Origin: Eucommia ulmoides
Taxonomy: Eukaryota > Streptophyta > Magnoliopsida > Garryales > Eucommiaceae
Assembly (NCBI GenBank): GCA_016647705.1
Contig: CM028327.1
Coordinates: 44,533,114-44,597,113 of the forward strand
Direction of reading: 5' to 3'
DNA: 64,000 nt
The position numbers and the translations under genes are program-made. Shown piece by piece: positions 56,350 through 64,000 of the stretch; within the stretch, counting starts at the first letter, position 1, and each line of letters opens with the position of its first letter. The notes under the pieces are model-generated. The model did not search any database, had not been told where the DNA came from, and saw nothing but the letters and a program-made list of their open reading frames with translations.

Positions 56350-58553
56350 TTGGGAATCAAAGCTAGCCTAGGGCAAGTTAAGGTGATCTTAAACATGACA
56401 TCCCCAAGGACGATCAAGGAGGTACAAAGCCTGATCGTGAGAAGTACAAGTACCTACCTTTCTTCAAAACTCTACGGGGCAACAAAAGTTTGCAGTAGAC
56501 CGATGAGTGTGAGAAAGCCTTCCAAGAATTCAGGAAGTACATCTCAGAACCACTGATACTCACCACCCCAAATCCAGAGCAAAAAATGATTATATACTTG
56601 GCGGCATCGTCAACCGCCGTGAGCTCGACGCTCGTGATAGAAAGAACAAGGAGTTCAAAAGCCTGTATATTATGTTAGCCATGTGTTGAACAGGGCAGAA
56701 TCTTGCTATCCTCGGCTTGAGCTATTAGCTTACGCGCTCATAATTTCAGCGAGAAAGCTTCGACAATATTTCCAAGCTCATTCAATAACGGTATTGACCA
56801 ACCATCCATAAAGAGTCATATTACACCGACCACAGACTTTTGGATGATTGCTCAAGTGGTCAATCGAACTCGAGAAATTCCATATTAAATACTACCCAAG
56901 GACCACCATTGAAGGGCAGGCCTTAGCTAACTTCATATCAAAGTTCACTTTCCTTGAGAAAAATGGCCCGACAGAAGAAGAAACCATCCTGGGTCTCGAC
57001 CAGCAATCTACTGATGTCTGGGCTGCTCATGTTGATGGATCATAAAACCAGAATGGCTTGAGGGCTAGGTTGGTAATCCTCACCCTCAAAGGTGATATCT
57101 TAGAGTATGCGTTAAGGCTTGACTTCAAAGTAATAAACAACAAAGCTTATTACGAAGCATTGATCTTCTCATTGAGGGTCTTGAAGGAACTCGGAGCGAT
57201 CGAAACGGAACTCTACTATGACTCTCTCCTAGTAGCAAACGAAATCAATGGGCAATACATATCTAAGGAAGTAAAAATGATGGCATACTTGCGCAAAGTC
57301 AATCTACTCATGTAAGATTTCTCAAAATTCACCATAAGGCAAATCCTAAGAGAGGAGAACAAGAACACGGGCTCATTGGCTAACTTGGCCTCTGTCATCG
57401 ACGCCAAGAGACAGAGGACCAACTTGGTTAAAAATGAGCCACGGCCCAGCTTTGACGAGATCGAGGAGGAAGTCAAAGAAGTAACACACCAACCTGGGTA
57501 GTTGGATCTCATCTACAACTACCTCAACAAAGGAGTTCTCCCCGAGCCAAAAAGTGAAGCCAGAAGTGAAGGTCTCCATGTGCTCCAAGATATCCATGAA
57601 GGACTCTGTGGTAACCACTCAGGTGGCACGATCCTTAGCAAAAAAGGCATTGAGGCAAGGATATTTCTGGTTGACGATCGAAGCCGACTCTAAAGAATTG
57701 GTGAAAAAATACAATAAATGCCAAAGATTCAGACCAACAATCAACGTTCCTACCACAAGACAACTTCCCATGACTGGACCCTGGACTCAATGGGGGGTAC
57801 ACATCCTTGGTCCATTCTCCATAGCTGCCGCTCAAAATAAATTCTTAATTGTTTTAAATCGATTACTTCACCAAATGGGTCAAGGCTGAGACCGTGGCAA
57901 AAATCATCGGCACCAAAATTAAGTACTTCGCGTGGAAGCACATTGTTTGCCGATTTGGAGTATCGCAAGCGATTATTAGCGACCATGGAATGCAATTTGA
58001 TTGCAATCTAATTGATGACTTTTGCGTAGGATTAGGCGTTCATCGTCACATATTTACTCCGGGCCATCCTCAGTCGAATGGCCAAGTAGAAGTAACCAAC
58101 TGGAGTTTTAGGGTATCCACTGGAGAAACACTGTTTGCTATGGATTTCAGCTCGGAGGCAATGATCCTGATTAAACTAGCCCTACCAACTTACTGGGTAG
58201 CCCACTATGATCTTGAGGAGAACCAACGCAAGCTCGCACTGAATTTCAACCTAATAGAAAAAAGGCGAGAACAAGCTCACATTCGAGAATTGGCCTATAA
58301 GAGGCAAATGGCTCGGTATCACAACAAACGTATCAAGGCACGATTACAACTCGCAATCGAGTCCTGTAAAGGGTCACCCTTACAACTCACAATAAAGTTG
58401 AAGGCAAACTAGGCCTAAACCGGGAAGGACCGTATCGGGTCACCAATGTGATTGGTCCTAGCACTTACGAACTTGAAACACTAGAAGAACGATCCCTGAA
58501 AAACCCACGAAATATACAACACTTAAAAGAAATATTATCAGTGAAGAATATGT
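56350..58553 (+). pseudogene. pol remnant: RT end, two RNase H segments, integrase
   Basis: Blocks in order: RT-RNase H boundary LNMTSPRTIKEVQSL (56390); first RNase H with KYISEPLILTTPNPEQKMII and IYLAASS; LEKFHIKYYPRTTIEGQALA (56870); a second RNase H with YALRLDFKVINNKAYYEALI and YYDSLLVANEINGQYISKEV (57110-57270); an integrase zinc-finger region (ALRQGYFWLTIEAD, KYNKCQRFRP); and an integrase core with WGVHILGPF and IISDHGMQFDCN then HPQSNGQVE (57790-58090). The C-terminus has GPYRVTNVIGPSTYELE. Many stops and shifts occur (for example TAG at 57499). Not functional. Confidence 0.88.
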
Positions 58554-59483
58554 AAGTTGTTGCATGCTCAATAAAGTTATGTTTTGCCTAAGACGACGAA
58601 CATATTCTGATACGTCGATATTTACATCAACTACTCTACTTGACGGGACAAGTAAGAATGAGATATCAAGCAGCAAGCTAGGACGCACTCATCCGACCAG
58701 ACAATTTTAGCCATTCGACGTGTCTGGCTTGGCGACGACCTGAAAAACCCTCCTTGTACTCTGGAACACCTGATACCCCGAGCCTACCCTTGCAAAGAGG
58801 CCGGCGAGAAAAGGAGGTCATCGGATTAAGAACTCGGGTTATGAACCCTTTCTACTTAGTTTGATCTTCTACAACGGATTTCTATAATCTACAAATTAAG
58901 TCATCTAACTTATGCTACGAATTCCCCGAGTTAGAGGATGTCTCTCCGGCGGTAAAAGACGGGTCTGAGGATGCCTCCCTGACTACGAATTCCCCCGGTC
59001 AGAAGATGCCACCCGGTAGCAAAATACGGGTCTGAGGATGCCTATCTGATTACTAATTCCTCAGGTTAGGAAATACCTCATCGGCGACGAAAGAAAGATT
59101 TGAGGATTCCTCTCCAACTAGGAATTCTCCAGGTCAGATGATGCCTCCAATACGGCAAAAAAAGGGGTCTAAGGATGCCTCTCTGCTACCAATGCCATAG
59201 CAAAAAACAGGTCAAATGATACCTCCTATACTTTCTATAGCGAAAAGAGGGGACACGACTACAATTCCTCGACTAGATGACTTTGGCCGCTTGATGTGTC
59301 TGGTTTGGCAACGACTTGAAAAAATCTCTTGGAATAATTCTAATATTCAGGTATGACCCGATAAATGGAACAACCCAAACAGGATCCCAAGAATTTTGGG
59401 GTTGTCTAACATCACTGCAAAAATAGATAAAAAAAAAATTATACTCTTCCATTTGATTCATCAAAAGAAAGACTGGGGACCTA
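58554..59483 (+). repeat. Tandem ~80 bp repeats and polypurine tract
   Basis: Between pol and the LTR, four diverged units of about 75-85 bp (58918-59240) share ACGAATTCCCC, GGTCTGAGGATGCCTC and a GGCGGTAAAAGACGG-like middle. Two diverged copies of GTGTCTGG(C/T)TTGGCAACGACTTGAAAAA lie outside the array (58720 and 59298). AAGAAAGACTGGGGACC just before 59484 is the polypurine tract. There is no antisense gene here, unlike the element split between 8 and 20 kb. Confidence 0.7.
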
Positions 59484-60036
59484 TGATGATGAGTAATTTT
59501 TATGGGTAATTCTGCTAATCATTTACCATCAAAATTATCACTATAACCTAATTTAGCCACTAAAACCTACCACTACCCTAAATGGCCTAACCATTAATAA
59601 GTGGTGGCCTAATTTCACCACTAAAATGAGTATTTAACTCCAAAATTAGTCCAAGAAACCCCTATAAATAGGAGCCTCATTTTTCACCGAAGGACACACC
59701 AAGAATTTCTTACAAAGACACAAATCTTCCAATTTCTTCTCTACTTGAAGAAAAATCCTAGGTTAATAGCGAAACAGGCAAGCCGAATTCTCGAGCCTAC
59801 ACTTCTAGTTAGAGAGTAATAAACTCTACTTTACTATAAATTCTACTTTAAATTCCTTGAAATATATATTTTGCTTTCTAAACAACGGTGACTTATTCTC
59901 CCACTGGCAGGGCTTCACCGGGAAACCAACCCCCGATGTCTAAGCCTTGTTTTGCAGGAACAGATCAATGAAATAAACCTAGTAGAGTTCAACCATATTA
60001 ACTATGATCCACTGAACCAGATTTTGGCATCAGCAA
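59484..60036 (+). repeat. 3' LTR of the Tat-type element (553 bp)
   Basis: Begins TGATGATGAGTAATTTTTAT after the polypurine tract, has TATA box CCTATAAATAGGAGCC near 59662, and ends GATTTTGGCATCAGCA. Plant gypsy LTRs of this group often end in TTTTGGCATCA. A (TA)n(CA)n run follows at once. Confidence 0.8.
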
Positions 60037-60038
60037 TT

Positions 60039-60088
<50 letters not shown>

Positions 60089-60092
60089 TACA
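60037..60092. repeat. (TA)n(CA)n microsatellite
   Basis: TA then CA units directly after the LTR, ending CATACATACATAT. Confidence 0.9.
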
Positions 60093-60179
60093 TATCACTC
60101 TAAACACACCTTAAATTAAAGTTTGAAATTTCTATATCTTATTTTAACCAAAAAAAAAATACACGATGATAGATCTATA

Positions 60180-61000
60180 TCGTTGAATGGGACGCCATTG
60201 GGTTTTGGATGATGAATTATCATACTCTTTAGATCCAAAAGTTCATTACTCTCCACAGTGGCTTGCAAGGATGCGGGAGGGATACACTTATCATGTGAAC
60301 TAAACAGAAGCTATCGTGGATGAATGCAGGCGACACAATATTTCAGTAGCGCGTTAATTGGCCAGAACAATGTCAATAAACGCACCACATGATCTTCAAA
60401 TGGCGTTGTATCGCTACCGCGAAGAAAATAACCGAATGCAAATTCGAATTTTTCAACACAAGCTTTATATGTAGGTACATGAGCGTCTCCAATAAGGTTT
60501 GGTTGGCGAAGCGCGTACTTACATGAAATGCTCAAGAGAACCTCAATATCTGTCAGATATTGAAATATCTAATAATGAGAATAATGTATAATGTTTTGGC
60601 GTTGGTGAATTGTACTTTAACTATGTATTTATTTTCAAATCTAATGTATCGTTTTTACGTTCAATTATAATAACGCTACTCCTACAAAAAAATATACTTT
60701 TTATTTTCATTTAAATTTCAAAATTATATATAAAATAAGAAAGGTTTACAATACTAGGAAAATACGTAGAAAGAAACACATAGTCTATTACAAACACAAC
60801 TATTAGAAAATACGACTTTGAAATGAAGTTTGTTAGACGGACGGATCAGCAAACCTTCGTACTCTGATAAAGTGTCATCGCATACCAACTTTGTCCCTGC
60901 AAAATTTCTATACCAGCGGCCTAATCGCGTTCTAATTAGCCCCCTAATGCAGAGACATGCTGACCAGTTATTTAGCTGATAATATCACCAAATACTTGCC
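60180..61000 (-). other. Possible unrecognised coding remnants
   Basis: On minus, a frame at 60535-60311 reads SISCKYALRQPNLIGDAHVP with YKACVEKFEFAFGYFLRG after it, and 61000-60840 has GTKLVCDDTLSEYEG. Composition is protein-like (non-repetitive, balanced residues) but I do not recognise the family, and stops separate the pieces. Probably remains of a transposon or host gene. Confidence 0.3.
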
Positions 61001-61340
61001 TAGAAAATAAAAAACCATCAAATCAGAAATGAATACAAAAATATAGTAACACATATATATTCAAAACATTCACCGTAATCTTATTTATATATTATATTTA
61101 TTCTCTTCGGAAACACTTTACCAGAATACCTCAGGTGATTAAATTGAGAACTGAGACTTATGTTTATAGAAAATTAAGGATGAGAAATGGGCAGAAAATT
61201 GGAGGTAAATGAAGAAAAAAATAGAGGGAAAAAAATACATCAAATTAGAGGGAACTAGTTTGGTGGGAAATTAGTAAAGAAATTGAAAAAGTTGTTGTGG
61301 GAAAGTGGTTGGCGAAATATTATTTTGGCACAAAAAATTG

Positions 61341-61980
61341 CCTATATATACATCTATACTTTGAAAATTATCATTCACACCACATTCATTTCTCTTCTAC
61401 ATTTTCATTACTCATAAAATCAGTTCAAATGACAAGCGGGTCAGGAAACGATAAGGGTAAGAGTAAATGCAAGGAACTAATGAAGATTCATTGCACTGAT
61501 AAGGTTCAAGAATAAGGGACCATGCTAAGTACTAAGATGAGATAGGTATGTGGTATGAAATCCAGATACGCCGATCAAAGTTCATACATTGGAACGAAGA
61601 CGAATCGCAATGCCTATTACTATAGTATGATGTCCAAGATAAGTTGTGTTACCCCAGGACGTGTGCAGTCCGTAGGATGTTATTACAGATTGTACTGGTG
61701 TTCAATGACAACTAGATCTCTTTGGTACATGGTTGAATCCCATCACGAGGAAACGAACTTCATTGTACACGGTGATCCTTTCAAACAAACTGTTCGATGG
61801 GTTAATCAACGTTACCACGAGAGTTACAACTATACCGAATGGGGAAAGGATGGTGAAGAGGCAAATAATTTACAATGGCCAACACTAACGACAAAGAGGA
61901 ACATTTATGAAGCAAATTCTTATATGTACCATATCAAGATCCCGAAATTACAATCTTTCGAAATATTGAAAAACGAATAA
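61341..61980 (+). other. Possible small gene or pseudogene of unknown family
   Basis: A TATA box (GCCTATATATACATC at about 61340) and a C/T-rich leader precede the ATG at 61429 (MTSGSGNDKGKSKCKELMKI, ending at 61515). After an in-frame stop, a second frame at 61555-61980 runs 141 residues (including RSLWYMVESHHEETNFIVHG and YHESYNYTEWGKDGEEANNL). Both are on plus and could be exons of one gene, or a broken gene. No family is recognised. A continuing open but broken frame reaches about 62215. Confidence 0.35.
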
Positions 61981-62215
61981 GATAACATCGGTAAAATTTG
62001 CCTCGCATTGAAACGAGAAATATATAAAACAAATAGAAAAACAAATTCATGTCAAACATAAACGTCATAAGATTCGAAAAACCAATGCGCCAAATGCAAA
62101 CGAACATATATTAAAGTATTTTACCGATCCCAAATACATGGATGACCTAGAACTGTTCGATTACGAAGATGGAGAGATTCATACGAATAGTTTGATAAAA
62201 CTAAATAGTTGTCGC

Positions 62216-63203
62216 TAATAGAAAAATTCAATGATGGGTAGTATTTTCTAATTTATATATAAAAAAATTCTTTTTGTGATTACTTATATTTGTCATCACA
62301 TTTAATTTTAATTTGATGTCTATCTCGGTTATTTTAAATTCTTTTGTTTAAGATTATGTTGAATACCCATTTCTAAAATTATAAATTAAATGCTTATCAC
62401 AATTACAAATAAAATATTTTATTCATTAAATCTTACCACAATTGAAATTGTCATTTTCTACTAAATGTTAACGGTCAAATTTTATGCTAAATATATTCAT
62501 TCAAAATTAGTATAATTTTAAAACTAGTAGACCCTACTGCCCCCAAACACCCCACTCCCCCCATTCTTCACTCTCTTTGCAAATGCTTTTTTTTTTTAAA
62601 TCCGCAGGTTATAACATACCGAGAAGAAACTTAATTTTTTTTTAAATATAAATATAATATTTGTTAGATAGAATTATTTGTCTTAGTAATTGGTCCCCCT
62701 ATATGTTCAGTGTTTGATGCATGTGCTTCCCACCTACCTAGCTTAGTTCAGTATCATGAGTTGTCCCATCATTATTTCTAAAAAAATCAAAGCTTTTGTT
62801 GTCTCTGTATGTAAACATACTTTTTTTTTTCGTCTTTTTTCATTTTTAACACTCCGTTTGTATTTTTTATTTTATTTTTTGTTTTTATTAAAAATATCCT
62901 TATTTCAGTATACTATTCAAACAATCACAATTATTATTTGAATATTTTATTAAAAAAAATTATTTTTATCATCAAATCATAAACAAAATTTTGAGAAAAA
63001 AAATACCCGGCTATTTAGGGTTATGAGAATGAATGAAAAAAAAAATCCTCCGACGATGTGGAGGAGAGGAAGAAACAGAGATTGAATCTCCGTTTTATTT
63101 ATTTTTTAAAAAGAAAAAAATCTATCGCATAAATGGATAAAGAAAATCCATTTTTAATATTTTTTCACTTTAAAAATGGATTTTGAAAATTCGTTTTATT
63201 GGT

Positions 63204-63250
<47 letters not shown>

Positions 63251-63389
63251 TTAGTATTTTAGTTTTTAAATTATAATTAAAGTGTTAAGAACTCTACCCA
63301 AAAATGCCTTTGTATTTTTCTCCTCTTTTAATAAAAAACATTATTAAGTGAAAACAATTCAGGATAAACCTTAAAATGTATCAAAACCA
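62216..63389. other. Intergenic, no gene recognised
   Basis: AT-rich, with long T runs and a (TA)n(TG)n microsatellite at 63207-63251. No coding supported. Confidence 0.5.
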
Positions 63390-64000
63390 TAAGTCATTGG
63401 TGTACAATTAATGAACCGATACAAAAAAGAAACATGGTGTCCTGCATAAGCCTGCCATTTTGACTATATTTCTGTTTCTGTTTCCAAAAAAACTGGGAAC
63501 AGGAACAGAAATTTGGGAACAAAAAATAATATCAATATCTTTACTGTGATAGCCTAGAATTTTAGAACACAACAAAAAAATGTTCCGAAATGTATGTTTC
63601 CCTTACAACTTTTCCAAAAATAAAAAAATAAAAAAATTGAGACAGAGAATCTCATACTCGGCTAAAACATGTCAGAAATTCATTCAAAATATCTAAAAAT
63701 AGAACTAACATGTTACCATGTTTTTTGGGAACAGAAACAAAAACACTAATAAAAAACAAACAAATGCTTCTTGTCCATATTCCTAATGAAAAACATAGAA
63801 CTAAATGAAATTAAAGATCTTCATTGAAAAACATAGCAACTAATTGAAATATGATATTCCAAAAACAAGTCGACCGGCCTGCAAATCTTCAAAACACGAC
63901 TTTTCTTCAAATAATTCATCCTCTAATACTCGACGGTTGGTTGTCTCATTCCACGTAATAACTGCATTAATCAAATTCTTAATCACCCAAATAATTCAAG
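63390..64000. repeat. Second copy of the NLR 3' flank
   Basis: Same orientation and block order as 41100-41700 (hairpin CTGGGAACAGGAACAGAAATTT, CAAATGCTTCTTGTCC, ATATGATATTCCAAAAACAA, GGTTGGTTGTCTCATTCCAC). A local 30 bp duplication (TGAAAAACATAG) has occurred at 63785-63835. It runs off the window, where an NLR paralogue on minus would be expected. Confidence 0.8.

Larger units (their letters stand above)
56350..60036 (+). mobile_element. 3' part of a Tat-type Ty3/gypsy retrotransposon
   Basis: Degenerate pol (56350-58553), a tandem-repeat region (58910-59240), a polypurine tract and a 3' LTR (59484-60036). 5' LTR, gag, protease and most of the RT are missing. A short MITE-like phrase (AACATGTCAGAATTTTTT) abuts the left edge and also occurs near 63665. 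Two RNase H-type segments, the hallmark of the Tat lineage (Ogre/Retand), place it there. Confidence 0.8.

Noticed and set aside
1-64000. tRNA or rRNA genes
   Set aside because: No cloverleaf-like sequence with paired A and B boxes or rRNA stretch was noticed by eye; a tRNA scan would be decisive.

Overview
The window reads as nuclear DNA of a flowering plant, most likely a eudicot. The genes have many short exons with GT-AG (and one GC-AG) introns, the AT-rich background is full of plant-type transposons, and the recognisable proteins are plant families. I do not name a species.

Layout. 1.0-3.0 kb: decayed Mutator-like (MULE) transposase on the minus strand. 5.47-5.77 kb: TRIM element cut short. 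5.77-8.45 kb: 5' half of an LTR element in minus orientation. 8.51-10.69 kb: Harbinger-like element carrying a piece of a cationic amino acid transporter gene. 11.87-18.29 kb: complete 12-exon gene for translation initiation factor eIF3 subunit h, with a LINE remnant and a MITE in its introns. 19.5-20.0 kb: receptor-kinase and NLR gene scraps placed back to back. 20.3-23.2 kb: 3' half of an LTR element in plus orientation. 24.3-32.6 kb: complete six-exon bHLH transcription factor gene of the bHLH122/bHLH130 (FBH/AKS) type with a 5.4 kb first intron. 33.0-37.6 kb: tandem duplicate of its exons 2-6, now a pseudogene interrupted by a solo LTR. 37.8-40.8 kb: diverged direct repeats. 42.4-45.8 kb: CC-NB-LRR resistance-type gene on the minus strand, one reading frame broken by two amber codons. 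46.2-56.3 kb: dense run of non-autonomous DNA transposons (long-arm foldback, three Harbinger-like MITEs with GC-rich cores, a hAT element with an 8 bp target duplication, a Mutator-type MITE with a 9 bp target duplication). 56.35-60.04 kb: pol remnant and 3' LTR of a Tat-type Ty3/gypsy element with two RNase H segments. 60.1-63.4 kb: mostly unassigned. 63.4-64.0 kb: a copy of the sequence lying 3' of the NLR gene.

The strongest unexpected signal is that the two LTR-element halves at 5.77-8.45 and 20.33-23.22 kb look like one element split by an inversion. They are in opposite orientation, carry complementary non-overlapping parts of the same antisense gene, and their outer LTR ends are flanked by the same five bases (AAGAT, read in element orientation). 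The eIF3h gene lies inside the inferred inverted block. The element itself is odd: it has LTRs, PBS, a gag start and a polypurine tract but no pol, and its interior is a multi-exon gene on the opposite strand with its own TATA box.

Only two genes look fully functional: eIF3h (basic translation machinery) and the bHLH factor. The rest is a history of insertion, duplication and decay. No functional link between neighbouring genes is implied.
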